A stretch of DNA of 33,322 nucleotides from Lachnospiraceae bacterium (GTDB lineage: Bacteria; Bacillota; Clostridia; Lachnospirales; Bianqueaceae): the NCBI GenBank assembly GCA_021442595.1, contig JABUST010000045.1:1-33322 (forward strand). Reading direction: 5' to 3'. Of the stretch, positions 6,640 to 16,425 are shown piece after piece; within the stretch, counting starts at the first letter, position 1; every line of letters starts with the position of its first letter. A model generated the notes under the pieces. That model saw nothing but the letters and a program-made list of their open reading frames with translations. It was not told where the DNA came from and did no database searches. A program made the translations under genes and the position numbers.

Positions 6640-7737
6640 ATGAAATTAGGTATCGTAGGGCTTCCCAATGTGGGAAAGAGCACTCTGTTCAACTGCCTCA
6701 CCAAGGCAGGCTCCGCCCAGGCCGCAAATTATCCCTTCTGCACCATTGAACCCAATGTGGGCATCGCCGCCGTCCCGGACGAGAGACTGCAGGTCCTGAC
6801 TAAAATGTATGACTCTGCCAAGACCACCCCGGCCATCGTGGAGTTCGTCGACATTGCCGGTCTGGTGAAGGGGGCCAGCAAGGGAGAGGGTCTGGGAAAC
6901 CAGTTTCTGAGCCATATCCGTGAATGTGATGCCATCGTGCACGTGGTCCGCTGCTTTGAGAATGATGATATCATCCATGTGGATGGGTCTGTGGATGCCA
7001 TCCGTGACATTGAAACCATTAATCTGGAGCTGATCTTCTCCGATATGGATACCTTGGAGCGCCGTAAGGCCAAGGTGGCCAAGCAGGCCAAGATGGACAA
7101 GTCTCTGGGAGAAGAGCTGAGGGTCATCGAGAAGGTGTCTGCCGGTCTGGGAGAGGGCGTTCGGGCCAAGAATCTGGATCTGACGGATGAGGAAAAGGCC
7201 ATGATGATGACCTTTGATCTTCTCACCTCCAAGCCGGTCATCTACGCTGCCAACGTCAGCGATGATGAACTGGCAGATGACGGAGCCGGAAACGAGCAGG
7301 TGGCTAAGGTCCGTAAGTTTGCTGAGGAGCAGGGGGAAGAGGTCTTCGTGATCTGCGCTTCCATCGAGGAAGAGATCGCGGCTCTGGACCCGGATGAAAA
7401 AGAGATGTTCCTGGAGGAGCTGGGTCTGACTGCCGCCGGTCTGGACCGCCTCATTGCCGCCAGCTACCATCTGCTGGGTCTCATCTCCTACCTGACAGCA
7501 GGTCCTACAGAGAGCCGTGCCTGGACCATCCGGAAGGGTACCCTGGCTCCTCAGGCAGCCGGAAAGATCCACTCTGATTTTGAGCGGGGCTTTATCCGGG
7601 CTGAGGTGGTGGCCTACGAGGATCTCATTGCCTGCGGTTCCTACAACGGCGCTCGGGAGAAGGGTCTGGTCCGCTCTGAAGGCAAGGAGTATGTGGTGAA
7701 GGACGGCGACGTGGTGCTGTTCCGGTTTAATGTTTGA
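6640..7737 (+). CDS. ychF: redox-regulated ATPase YchF (Obg family)
   Basis: YchF/OLA1 is a universally distributed Obg-family P-loop protein that prefers ATP over GTP and associates with ribosomes and the stress response. The 365 residues match the family length. Motifs: G1 GLPNVGKSTLFN at residues about 6-17, NYPFCTIEPNVGIAAVPD (switch region), G3 DIAGLVKGASKGEGLGNQFL, and NVSDDE in place of the GTP-specific NKxD, in line with ATP preference. A central helical hairpin and a C-terminal TGS domain (YLTAGPTESRAWTI onward) follow. AAAGGAG lies 11 bases before the ATG, slightly long. First gene of an operon with prfC (15 bp gap) and glnS. Confidence 0.96.
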   Translation: MKLGIVGLPNVGKSTLFNCLTKAGSAQAANYPFCTIEPNVGIAAVPDERLQVLTKMYDSAKTTPAIVEFVDIAGLVKGASKGEGLGNQFLSHIRECDAIVHVVRCFENDDIIHVDGSVDAIRDIETINLELIFSDMDTLERRKAKVAKQAKMDKSLGEELRVIEKVSAGLGEGVRAKNLDLTDEEKAMMMTFDLLTSKPVIYAANVSDDELADDGAGNEQVAKVRKFAEEQGEEVFVICASIEEEIAALDPDEKEMFLEELGLTAAGLDRLIAASYHLLGLISYLTAGPTESRAWTIRKGTLAPQAAGKIHSDFERGFIRAEVVAYEDLIACGSYNGAREKGLVRSEGKEYVVKDGDVVLFRFNV

Positions 7738-7752
7738 TATTGAGGAGAGTTC

Positions 7753-9357
7753 ATGTCTGATACAGTTTTATCACTGCAGGACAGAGAGGAAATAGAGAAG
7801 CGAAGGACCTTCGCCATCATTTCCCATCCCGATGCAGGTAAGACCACCCTCACCGAGAAGCTGCTTCTGTACGGAGGCGCCATCGTAGAGGCCGGTATGG
7901 TCAAAGGTAAGAAGAATATGCGCCATGCAGTCTCTGACTGGATGGAGATCGAAAAGCAGAGAGGAATCTCCGTGACTTCCTCTGTCATGCAGTTCCGCTA
8001 CGACGGCTTCTGCATCAACATCCTGGATACCCCGGGACACCAGGATTTCTCCGAGGATACCTACCGTACCCTGATGGCAGCGGATTCCGCTGTCATGGTG
8101 ATCGACGGCTCCAAGGGTGTGGAGGCTCAGACCCGAAAGCTGTTCAAGGTCTGCCGCATGCGTGGCATTCCTATTTTTACCTTCATTAATAAGATGGACC
8201 GGGAAGCCAAGGACAGCTTTGATCTCATGAGTGAGATCGAAACAGAGCTGGGCATCGAGACCTGTCCCATTAACTGGCCCATCGGTTCCGGAAAGCGGTT
8301 CCAGGGCGTATATGACAGAGAAAAGCAGCGCATGCTGAAGTTCGCAGCTACGGGAGGAGCCCATGAAGTGGCCTCTGTGGAGATGGCTCTGGACGATCCC
8401 GGTCTGGGAGACCTGATCGGAGAAGAGGCCAGAGATCAGTTGCTGGAGGAGATGGAGCTTCTGGACGGAGCCGGGCATCCTCTGGATCTGGACATGGTCA
8501 GAAAGGGAGAGCTGTCTCCCGTGTTCTTTGGATCTGCCCTGACCAACTTCGGTGTGGAGCCTTTCCTGGAGGAGTTCCTGCGCATGACCACATCCCCCCT
8601 GCCCAGACAGTGCGTGGAAGGGGTGGTGGAGCCTGCAAGCGCTGATTTTTCCGCCTTTGTATTTAAGATCCAGGCCAATATGAACCGGGCCCACCGGGAC
8701 AGAGTGGCCTTTATGCGCATCTGCAGTGGCGTCTTTGAAAAGGGCATGGAGGTCTACCATGTGCAGCAGGGCAAGAAGATCAAGATCTCCCAGCCAACTC
8801 AGCTTATGGCTCAGGACCGCAGCATCGTGGACAAGGCCTGGGCCGGGGACATCATCAGTGTCTTCGATCCCGGTATCTTCTCCATCGGCGATACCATCTG
8901 TTCTTCCTCCAACCGGGTGAAGTTTGAGGGCATCCCCACCTTCGCTCCGGAGCATTTCTGCCGTCTCCGCCAGGTTGATACCCTGAAGCGCAAGCAGTTT
9001 ATCAAAGGTACCACGGAGATCGCCCAGGAGGGCGCCATCCAGATATTCGTGGAGCCCAACAAGGGTATGGAGGAAGTCATTGTGGGGGTGGTGGGCACCC
9101 TGCAGTTCGATGTGCTGACTCACCGTCTGGTGAACGAGTACAACATTGAGACCCGCATGGAGTCTCTCCCCTATGAGCACATCCGATGGGTGGAGAACAA
9201 GGACCTGGATATGTCCGCTCTAACCCTTACATCCGATACTAAGGTGGTTCAGGATATGAAGGGCAACTATCTGCTGCTGTTTGCCGATGAGTGGAACATC
9301 GACTGGGCCCTGTCTCATAACAAAGGATTGAAGCTGGCTGAGTTCAGCCGGAACTGA
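7753..9357 (+). CDS. prfC: peptide chain release factor 3 (RF3)
   Basis: RF3 is the GTPase that removes RF1 or RF2 from the ribosome after peptide release. The 534 residues match the family. G motifs: [16 protein letters not shown] (G1), [11 protein letters not shown] (G2), [16 protein letters not shown] (G3) and FINKMDREA (G4); the [11 protein letters not shown] form separates RF3 from EF-G. GGAGAG precedes the ATG. It lies 15 bp after ychF and 14 bp before glnS, so the three translation genes are cotranscribed. Confidence 0.96.
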   Translation: MSDTVLSLQDREEIEKRRTFAIISHPDAGKTTLTEKLLLYGGAIVEAGMVKGKKNMRHAVSDWMEIEKQRGISVTSSVMQFRYDGFCINILDTPGHQDFSEDTYRTLMAADSAVMVIDGSKGVEAQTRKLFKVCRMRGIPIFTFINKMDREAKDSFDLMSEIETELGIETCPINWPIGSGKRFQGVYDREKQRMLKFAATGGAHEVASVEMALDDPGLGDLIGEEARDQLLEEMELLDGAGHPLDLDMVRKGELSPVFFGSALTNFGVEPFLEEFLRMTTSPLPRQCVEGVVEPASADFSAFVFKIQANMNRAHRDRVAFMRICSGVFEKGMEVYHVQQGKKIKISQPTQLMAQDRSIVDKAWAGDIISVFDPGIFSIGDTICSSSNRVKFEGIPTFAPEHFCRLRQVDTLKRKQFIKGTTEIAQEGAIQIFVEPNKGMEEVIVGVVGTLQFDVLTHRLVNEYNIETRMESLPYEHIRWVENKDLDMSALTLTSDTKVVQDMKGNYLLLFADEWNIDWALSHNKGLKLAEFSRN

Positions 9358-9371
9358 TTAAGGAGAAAAAC

Positions 9372-11051
9372 ATGAGTGAAGAAGTGAAAGTACCGGCTGA
9401 GGGCATGCTGCCCGAGGCTGCCAACTTCATTGAGCGTGAGATCAATGCCGATCTGGAAGCCGGAGTGAACACTGTGGTCCAGACCCGGTTCCCCCCTGAA
9501 CCCAACGGCTATATGCACATCGGCCACATTAAGGCCATCTGCGTGGATTTCGGTACTGCCGAGAAGTACGGCGGCGTGTGCAACCTTCGTTTTGATGATA
9601 CCAACCCCAGCCGTGAGGAAACGGAATATGTGGAGGGCATCAAGAACGATATCGAGTGGATGGGCTTCAAGTGGAAGAACGTCTACTATGCCTCCGAGTA
9701 TTACGATCAAATCTACGACTTCGCCATTCAGCTCATTAAGAAGGGCGTCGCCTATGTGGACGACCTGACTCCCGAGCAGATGAAGGAGTACAGAGGCACC
9801 CTGACAGAGCCCGGCAAGAACAGCCCTTACAGAGACAGATCCGTAGAGGAAAATCTGGACCTGTTTGAGCGCATGAAGAACGGGGAGTTCAAGGAGGGCG
9901 AGAAGGTTCTGAGAGCAAAGATCGACATGGCCTCTCCCAACATGAACATGCGTGATCCCGCCATGTATCGCATTTCCTATACGCCTCATCACAGAACCGG
10001 AACCAAGTGGTGCATCTATCCCATGTACGACTTTGCTCATCCTCTCAGTGATGCCATTGAGGGCGTGACCTATTCTCTCTGTTCCTTCGAGTTTGAGGAT
10101 CATCGCCCTCTGTACAACTGGTTCATCCAGCAGACAGAGGCCTTTGACCATCCTCCCAGACAGATCGAGTTCTCCCGCATGGAGATCACCAACGTGGTCA
10201 CCTCCAAGCGCAAGCTGAGAGCTTTGGTGGAGAACGGCACCGTCAACGGATGGGACGATCCCCGTATGCCCACCCTGGCAGGTCTTCGGAAGAGAGGCTA
10301 TACTCCCGAGACCATTAAGAAGTTCATCGCTGACACCGGCGTGTCCAAGTCCCGGGGAGCCACCATCGACTATCGCTATCTGGAGTACTGTCTCCGGGAG
10401 GACCTGAAGCTGCAGAACAAGCGCATTATGGCGGTTCTGGATCCTGTGAAGGTCATCATCGACAACTATCCCGAAGGTCAGGTGGAGTGGTTTGAAGTCT
10501 CCAACAACCCTGAAAATCCGGACCTGGGCAGCCGCAAGGTTCCCTTCACCCGGGAGGTCTACATTGAAAAGGATGACTTTATGGAGGAGCCGGAGAAGAA
10601 GTTCTTCCGCATGGCTCCCGGGCGTGAGGTGCGCCTTATGGGCTCCTATCTGGTAACCTGCACCGGCGTGGATAAGGACGAAGAGGGAAACATCACCGCT
10701 ATCCACTGCACCTACGATCCCGAGACCAGGGGCGGAAATGCGCCGGACGGACGTAAGGTGAAGGGCACCATTCACTATGTCAGCGCTGCGGAAGGTGTGA
10801 AGGCCACCGTGCGTCTGTATGAGCATCTCTTTGTATATGATGAAGAGGCTCAGGACTATGTGATCAATCCCAATTCCGTCACCGTGATGGACCGGGCCTT
10901 GGTGGAGCCTTACATCCGGGAGGAGCAGCTGGGAAGCCGCTTCCAGTTTGTCCGGAACGGCTATTTTATCACCGATCCCGCAGACTCTGCGGAGGGAGAA
11001 CTGGTCATCAACCAGATCGTACCTCTGAAGAGCTCCTACAAGCCTGAGTAA
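9372..11051 (+). CDS. glnS: glutaminyl-tRNA synthetase
   Basis: GlnRS charges tRNA-Gln directly with glutamine in the cytoplasm. The class I signatures are [16 protein letters not shown] (HIGH motif) near residue 41 and [10 protein letters not shown] (KMSKS motif). [17 protein letters not shown] and the C-terminal beta-barrel anticodon-binding region are present; the 559 residues match bacterial GlnRS. AAGGAG precedes the ATG. The GlnS-specific sequence, not that of GltX, is clear from [22 protein letters not shown]. Many Firmicutes lack GlnRS and use the Glu-tRNA-Gln/GatCAB route, so its presence is of some taxonomic use. Last gene of the ychF-prfC-glnS operon. Confidence 0.95.
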   Translation: MSEEVKVPAEGMLPEAANFIEREINADLEAGVNTVVQTRFPPEPNGYMHIGHIKAICVDFGTAEKYGGVCNLRFDDTNPSREETEYVEGIKNDIEWMGFKWKNVYYASEYYDQIYDFAIQLIKKGVAYVDDLTPEQMKEYRGTLTEPGKNSPYRDRSVEENLDLFERMKNGEFKEGEKVLRAKIDMASPNMNMRDPAMYRISYTPHHRTGTKWCIYPMYDFAHPLSDAIEGVTYSLCSFEFEDHRPLYNWFIQQTEAFDHPPRQIEFSRMEITNVVTSKRKLRALVENGTVNGWDDPRMPTLAGLRKRGYTPETIKKFIADTGVSKSRGATIDYRYLEYCLREDLKLQNKRIMAVLDPVKVIIDNYPEGQVEWFEVSNNPENPDLGSRKVPFTREVYIEKDDFMEEPEKKFFRMAPGREVRLMGSYLVTCTGVDKDEEGNITAIHCTYDPETRGGNAPDGRKVKGTIHYVSAAEGVKATVRLYEHLFVYDEEAQDYVINPNSVTVMDRALVEPYIREEQLGSRFQFVRNGYFITDPADSAEGELVINQIVPLKSSYKPE

Positions 11052-11189
11052 ACCGGAACCATTACTGAATAGATCTACCTCGGGGGCAGCAGTGTGTTTT
11101 TGCAGTGCTGTCTCCCTTGCATTTATTTTTGGTGTATCGAACTTTGGTTTTATGCACTATGTATTATCTGTATTTATGAGAGGTGTCTT

Positions 11190-11945
11190 ATGACAGTCAT
11201 TCAAGCGCTTAACAGCACACCTTTGTACCTGATCTGCGGCGGGATCGTGCTCTTCGTGGCTCTGGTCTGCGTGTTCTTTATGATCCGCGCTTACCGGCAG
11301 GGAATTGCCATCGGCATGGATAAGACCAAACTGAAACGAACCATTACCTCCAGTGCTACCTTTACCATTCTTCCCAGTGTGGGCATCCTGCTGGGTGTCA
11401 TCGCTCTCTCCGGAAGTCTGGGAACACCCCTTCCCTGGCTGAGACTGTCTGTCATCGGTGCGCTCCATTATGAGACCCAGGTGGCAGAGGCTGCCGCCGA
11501 GGTGGTAGGGCTCCCGGGACTCAGCATGTCCTCCATGACCTTCGAAGCCTTCGTCAACATTGCCCTGCTGATGAGCTTCTGCATCATCTGGGGGATGCTG
11601 CTGTCTATCTTCTTTACCAAGAAGTATCTGGGCAAGTTCAAGGGCTCCGGTAAGACCGGCAGCGCAGTGGCAGGTTTCGGTGATACGGCCATGACTGCTA
11701 TGTTCATTGGTCTGGTATCCGCTTATGTGGCCAGCTACATCGGAACCTTTGTGTCCGGAAACGGTGTCTTTACCTTTACGGGAAGTCTGATGCCCCTGGT
11801 GGTGTCGGTGGTGGCCGGAGCGGTCATGGCCGGGTTCATTTTCCTGGCGGAGAAGAAGAAGGCTACCTGGGTGGAGAGCTTTTCCATTGCCGGCAGCATG
11901 ATTCTTGCCATGGCTGCGGCTGTCTTTCTGAACGCAGTGCTTTGA
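11190..11945 (+). CDS. DUF5058 family membrane protein
   Basis: A 251-residue polytopic protein. The ATG at 11190 is chosen because GAGAGGTG precedes it; the 32 extra residues in the ORF track are Cys-rich with no upstream ribosome site. The sequence has six or so hydrophobic segments. The conserved-looking block TSSATFTILPSVGILLGVIALSGSLGTPLPWLR and the following HYETQVAEAAAEVVG are features I associate with DUF5058. It lies 13 bp before another membrane protein, and an M20 peptidase comes next, so a two-part permease for peptides or amidated amino acids is a reasonable guess. No biochemical role is known to me. Confidence 0.82.
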   Translation: MTVIQALNSTPLYLICGGIVLFVALVCVFFMIRAYRQGIAIGMDKTKLKRTITSSATFTILPSVGILLGVIALSGSLGTPLPWLRLSVIGALHYETQVAEAAAEVVGLPGLSMSSMTFEAFVNIALLMSFCIIWGMLLSIFFTKKYLGKFKGSGKTGSAVAGFGDTAMTAMFIGLVSAYVASYIGTFVSGNGVFTFTGSLMPLVVSVVAGAVMAGFIFLAEKKKATWVESFSIAGSMILAMAAAVFLNAVL

Positions 11946-11958
11946 GGAGGTGAGACCC

Positions 11959-12642
11959 ATGACTGAAAACGAGAAGAATCAGATTTTCGAGAAATACAAC
12001 GACCGGACTCATGTGTACGGCCGCATTGCCTGCTCCATCGCCCTCATTCTGCTGCTGGGAGCTCCCTTCCTCATGGGAGCTTATCTGGGGGTCATGCCGG
12101 ATCTGGGTATCCTGTTGAAGGGATTTCTGGCGGTGGGTCTGGTATATCTGGTGAGCTGCATCGCCGAGTACCTGATCTACACGCCTATGCTGGGGGCCGG
12201 CGGCAGTTATCTGGCCTTCATCACCGGCAACCTCATCAACATGAAAATACCCTGTGCCGTCAGCTCCCGGGACATCGTGGGAGCCAAGACGGGCACACCG
12301 GAGAACGAGATCGTCTCCACCTTGTCCATCGCCACTTCCTCTCTGGTGACCATCCTGGTGCTGTTTGCCGGGGTAATGCTGCTGATCCCGCTGCAGCCCA
12401 TTCTCCAGAGCCCGGTGCTCCAGCCTGCCTTTGATAATGTGGTGCCCGCCCTGTTCGGCGCACTGGCTTTCAAGTATTTCAGAGGCAACATGAAGATCGC
12501 AGCCCTCCCGCTGTTGATCATGAGCGCGCTGTTCATCGCAGTTCCCACCCTCACGGGCTCCACCAGTTTTATGATCATCCCCAGCGGCGCCATTTCCATC
12601 GGCGTTGCTTACCTGCTGTTCCGTAAGTCCGACAAGAAGTAA
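11959..12642 (+). CDS. integral membrane protein paired with DUF5058
   Basis: A 227-residue protein with about six membrane segments. The ATG at 11959 is used because GAGGAGGTG ends 6 bases before it; the GTG start in the ORF track lies at this ribosome site. A notable block is GAGGSYLAFITGNLINMKIPCA, followed by a soluble stretch SSRDIVGAKTGTPENEIVSTLSIA that is probably a cytoplasmic loop. The family is not named here with confidence. The close spacing to the DUF5058 gene and similar size suggest two subunits of one membrane complex. The downstream M20 peptidase gene starts 34 bp later. Confidence 0.8.
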   Translation: MTENEKNQIFEKYNDRTHVYGRIACSIALILLLGAPFLMGAYLGVMPDLGILLKGFLAVGLVYLVSCIAEYLIYTPMLGAGGSYLAFITGNLINMKIPCAVSSRDIVGAKTGTPENEIVSTLSIATSSLVTILVLFAGVMLLIPLQPILQSPVLQPAFDNVVPALFGALAFKYFRGNMKIAALPLLIMSALFIAVPTLTGSTSFMIIPSGAISIGVAYLLFRKSDKK

Positions 12643-12676
12643 CCATCATCCAACACCTGTACAGGAGGATCCTTCT

Positions 12677-14116
12677 ATGAAAGGCAAGAATCTGATCAAG
12701 TTTGCAGCCACAACGGCGGTCCTGACCCCTGTGGCTGTGGCCCTCACCAAGACCCTGCTTTCTGACAGACAGGAGTCTGTCTACGAGCCCCACGGCGACG
12801 AAGCCCGGGTGCAGAGCTATGCGGAAAAGCTTTCTGCCATGCTGCAGTATGACACCACTTCCTATCCGGGACAGGAGCAGCGGGAGAAATTCCTGGGCTT
12901 TCACAAGCTGCTGGAGGAGCTGTTCCCCCAACTGCATGCCACCCTGGAAAAGACAGAGATCGACGGCAACCTTTTCTATTACTGGAAAGGCAAGAGCAGC
13001 GACAAGTCCCTGGTGCTCATGAGCCATCAGGACGTGGTTCCCGCAGAGGGGGAGTGGCTCCACGGACCCTTCTCCGGAGACATTGCCGACGGAAAGGTGT
13101 GGGGAAGAGGGGCTGCAGACATTAAATGCGGCATTATGACCTTCATGCAGGCCATCGAGGAGCTGGTTTCCGAAGGTTATACACCCGATCATGACGTATA
13201 TATCTGTTCTTCCTGCACAGAGGAGACGGGTGGAGACGGCGGTCCCAAGCTGGTGGCAGAGCTTCAGCGCAGAGGCGTTCGCCCCTGGCTGCTCTGCGAT
13301 GAGGGCGGCGCCATCGTAGATGAGCCCATGGGGGGCGTGAAGGGATCCATTGCCATGATCGGCGTGGTGGAGAAGGGCATCGCCAATGTGCGGTTCATCG
13401 CCCGCTCCAACGGCGGTCATGCCAGTTCTCCTTCTAAAGGAACACCCATTGCCCGTCTGGCAGCCTTTGTCCATGATGTGGAGACGAATTATCCTTTCCG
13501 TTCCGAGTTTCTTCCTCAGACGGAGGAGATGCTGAATGCCATGGCTCCTTACTCTGACTTTTGTCTGCGTTTACTGCTGGGAAACACCTGGCTGTTCAAG
13601 CCTCTGCTGAAGAAGATCATGCCTGTCCTCTCCGGTGAAGCAGCTGCCATGCTTCGGACCACTATCGCCTTCACCATGCAGTCCGGCTCCGAGGCCTTTA
13701 ATGTGATTCCACAGGAGGCTTCCGTGTCTGCTAACCTTCGGTTCATTCCTCATCAGGGAAGAGCGGACTCTCTGGAAATCCTAAGAAAGCGGGCTGAGAA
13801 GTTCGGTCTGGAGATGGAGGTCATCACCAGCTCCGAGTGCTGTCCTGTGGTGGATACTACCAGCAGCGGCTTTAACCATGTAGTAGAGACCATCAAGACC
13901 ACCTTCCCCGGACTGGCCTACAGTCCCTATGTGATGACCGGCGCTACGGATGCCCGCTTTTACGGGGATGTGTGCGAGACCTGTATCCGCTTCGCTCCTC
14001 TTCTGTACGGAAAAGAGCAGATGAAGGGCATGCACGGACTGAATGAAAACATGTCCGCTTCCTGCCTCACCGGCGCTGTGGATTTTTACCGGAATCTGAT
14101 CACTTCGAATAAATGA
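12677..14116 (+). CDS. M20-family metallopeptidase, membrane-anchored
   Basis: A zinc-dependent exopeptidase or amidohydrolase of 479 residues. The start at 12677 follows ACAGGAGGATCCTTCT; the ORF-track start lies inside the upstream gene. The N-terminus has a hydrophobic segment (KFAATTAVLTPVAVALTK, about residues 8-26) that is probably a signal anchor, so the enzyme likely faces outward. Metal and catalytic motifs of M20: SHQDVVP (His ligand and Asp), GRGAADIKCG (bridging Asp), CTEETGGDGG (catalytic Glu-Glu), DEGGAIVD (ligand), GGHASSP in the lid domain, and MHGLNENM (C-terminal His). Substrate unknown. It follows two membrane proteins that could import its products, and its stop overlaps the next start by 4 bp. 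Confidence 0.92.
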   Translation: MKGKNLIKFAATTAVLTPVAVALTKTLLSDRQESVYEPHGDEARVQSYAEKLSAMLQYDTTSYPGQEQREKFLGFHKLLEELFPQLHATLEKTEIDGNLFYYWKGKSSDKSLVLMSHQDVVPAEGEWLHGPFSGDIADGKVWGRGAADIKCGIMTFMQAIEELVSEGYTPDHDVYICSSCTEETGGDGGPKLVAELQRRGVRPWLLCDEGGAIVDEPMGGVKGSIAMIGVVEKGIANVRFIARSNGGHASSPSKGTPIARLAAFVHDVETNYPFRSEFLPQTEEMLNAMAPYSDFCLRLLLGNTWLFKPLLKKIMPVLSGEAAAMLRTTIAFTMQSGSEAFNVIPQEASVSANLRFIPHQGRADSLEILRKRAEKFGLEMEVITSSECCPVVDTTSSGFNHVVETIKTTFPGLAYSPYVMTGATDARFYGDVCETCIRFAPLLYGKEQMKGMHGLNENMSASCLTGAVDFYRNLITSNK

Positions 14117-16359
14117 TTACGAAAATAAAGAGCCTTCTCCCCAATACATTGATCTTTATGGGTCTCTGTGTCTGGGGAGAACTGCTTCTGTGGCTGGTGG
14201 ACGGCATCAGCCCCTTTGAGCCCCTGATCCTCCTTAGAATGTTCTCCTCCGGCGCCATGCTGGGGACCATTCTGGAGATGGTTCTGGTGATTCTGCCGGA
14301 GAGGATCTCTCCTTATATTATCGGTCTGATCCTGTTTCTCATGGGCACTTTGTCCGCTGCTAACCACTGCTGCTATGTGTTCTTCGGAACCTACTTTAAT
14401 CTTTCTTATATGCTTCAGATGGGAACCACGGTGGCGGGGGATTATCTGAGCAATACTTTACAGACCCTGATTCGGAATATCTGGTATTTTCCTCTCTGCT
14501 ATCTCCCGCTGATCCTCTATCTGGTCTTTCGCAGGAAGTTCAGAAGGGAAGAGGAAGGATCCCGAATCCTTTCATGGGTCGTGTCTTTGGTGCTTTTCCT
14601 GGTTTGCCTGGTGCTTTCTCTGGGGACCTGTCGGCTTGGAAAGGACGGGGATTTCTACGGCTCGGATTTCAGCGCGGCCAATGCCACTCCCCGCTATGGT
14701 ATGGGAACTGCTGTGAGGCTGGAGATCCACTACGGCATCTTCGGTCTGCCTTCTTCAAGAGCCCTGACCCCTATGAGTCAGCTGTCTTCATCTGCCGGGT
14801 CTGCCGATGGATATTCTGATGGAAATGGCGGTGCTAACGGGGAAACCTCCGGTATGTCCGGGACCTCTTCCGTCAGCTCGGACACTTCGAATGGCACTGA
14901 TGAAGGAAACTCAGCTTCAACCATGGGCACTGGGGCAGGCAGCGGTGCGGACTCTGCCGGAGAACAGGATGGCACGGGTGTGAATGGTGATTCCGGTGAT
15001 GCTTCCGGCTCTGAGGACTCCCGGCAGGAGGAGGTCGTCATCATATACGAGCCTAATGTGACGGATATTGATTTTGCTTCTCTGGACGGGAGATTTCCGG
15101 AGCTGGATGCCTACGTGGCTTCTCTGGAGCCCACCATGCAAAGTGCCTATACGGGCATGTTTGCAGGGAAGAATCTGATTTTCATTACGGCGGAGGCATT
15201 TTCTCCCGTGGCGGTGGATAAGGAGCGCACGCCCGCTCTGTACAAGCTGTCCCATGAGGGATTTGTGTGCAGCAATTATTATCAGCCCGGCTGGAGCCAG
15301 TCCACCACCGGCGGCGAGTTTGCCAACATGACCGGCCTGATTCCCACCTGGATTAACGGGTCTCCCGCTTTCCAGGTCAGCGGATATGTGAGCATGCCCC
15401 TGGGCATGGGATGGAAGTTCGCTGAGGAAGGCTACAGCATCTACGCCTTTCATAACAACAATTACACCTACTACTCCCGGCAGATCACCCACCCCAATTT
15501 GGGATATCTGAACTGGATGGGCTACGGCAATGGTCTGGAGCTCCAGCGTCCGGACTATGTGCCTTGTTCCGATCTGGACCTGATGCAGGTTACGGTACCG
15601 GAATATATCCGTGTGTACAAAGAGACCGGTGTGCCCTTCCATACCTACTATATTTCCATGTCCGGTCATGCCAACTACATTTTCGGTGTTAACGACATGT
15701 CAGACAAGAACCGGGAGGCGGTGGAGGAGCTGCCTTATTCGGATCCGGCCAAGGCTTATCTGGCAGGACAGCTGGAGCTGGAATATGCCATGGAGTACCT
15801 GCTGGAGCAGCTGGAGGAGGCGGGCATCCTGGAGGACACCGTGATCTGCATATCTGCAGACCATTATCCCTACGCCCTGGCCCAGTACTTCAGTCAGGAT
15901 TATTATAGAGAACTGTCCGGTATCGATGATGACGAACATTACATCACACGCTATCGAAATACACTGATCCTCTGGTGCGGCTCCATGGAGAAGGCGGTGA
16001 TTGTGGAGACTCCCTGTTCCTCCATCGATCTGGTGCCCACTCTGTACAACCTGTTTGGAATCGAGTACGATTCCAGATTGTTTGCGGGGAAGGATATCTT
16101 CGGATGTGAGGTGCTTCCCGGTGAGGTGTCTACAGCTATGCCCATTGTGGTATTCCCCAGCTACGGAGGAGATAAGAGCTGGATCACAAACGCAGGTTCT
16201 TATGAGGGATATACCCGTGAATTCACACCCTTCCCGGGAGTGACTGTGGGGGAGGATTATGTGGAGCTGGTGACCCAGGTGGCTGCCGGCCGCTGGGCTT
16301 ATTCTAAAGAAGCGGTGCAGTATGATTATTTTTCTCATCTGTTTCCGGAGGAACAGTAG
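14113..16359 (+). CDS. LtaS-like sulfatase-fold membrane enzyme (lipoteichoic acid synthase family)
   Basis: A 748-residue protein with five N-terminal membrane segments (within about residues 1-170) and an extracellular alkaline-phosphatase/sulfatase-fold domain (about 345-700). LtaS-type enzymes transfer glycerol phosphate from phosphatidylglycerol to a growing polymer or lipid. Thr398 in SQSTTGGEF matches the catalytic Thr of LtaS; FITAEAFSP supplies the first metal Glu and ISADHYPY the Asp-His pair. Between the membrane part and the domain lies an unusual 80-residue Ser/Gly/Asp/Thr-rich linker (about residues 220-305). The ATG overlaps the M20 stop (ATGA), which implies translational coupling. 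Whether it makes teichoic acid or decorates another glycan cannot be told from sequence. Confidence 0.87.
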   Translation: MITKIKSLLPNTLIFMGLCVWGELLLWLVDGISPFEPLILLRMFSSGAMLGTILEMVLVILPERISPYIIGLILFLMGTLSAANHCCYVFFGTYFNLSYMLQMGTTVAGDYLSNTLQTLIRNIWYFPLCYLPLILYLVFRRKFRREEEGSRILSWVVSLVLFLVCLVLSLGTCRLGKDGDFYGSDFSAANATPRYGMGTAVRLEIHYGIFGLPSSRALTPMSQLSSSAGSADGYSDGNGGANGETSGMSGTSSVSSDTSNGTDEGNSASTMGTGAGSGADSAGEQDGTGVNGDSGDASGSEDSRQEEVVIIYEPNVTDIDFASLDGRFPELDAYVASLEPTMQSAYTGMFAGKNLIFITAEAFSPVAVDKERTPALYKLSHEGFVCSNYYQPGWSQSTTGGEFANMTGLIPTWINGSPAFQVSGYVSMPLGMGWKFAEEGYSIYAFHNNNYTYYSRQITHPNLGYLNWMGYGNGLELQRPDYVPCSDLDLMQVTVPEYIRVYKETGVPFHTYYISMSGHANYIFGVNDMSDKNREAVEELPYSDPAKAYLAGQLELEYAMEYLLEQLEEAGILEDTVICISADHYPYALAQYFSQDYYRELSGIDDDEHYITRYRNTLILWCGSMEKAVIVETPCSSIDLVPTLYNLFGIEYDSRLFAGKDIFGCEVLPGEVSTAMPIVVFPSYGGDKSWITNAGSYEGYTREFTPFPGVTVGEDYVELVTQVAAGRWAYSKEAVQYDYFSHLFPEEQ

Positions 16360-16425
16360 ATAGGCTATAACAGCCATATTTACTCTATCATCTTTTGCAT
16401 AAGCTTCCAAAGCGGAGGATGAACC

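Noticed and set aside
11060-11125. Possible terminator after glnS (GGGGGCAGCA ... TGCTGTCTCCC)
   Set aside because: The stem is interrupted, and no T-run follows it, so termination is not supported.
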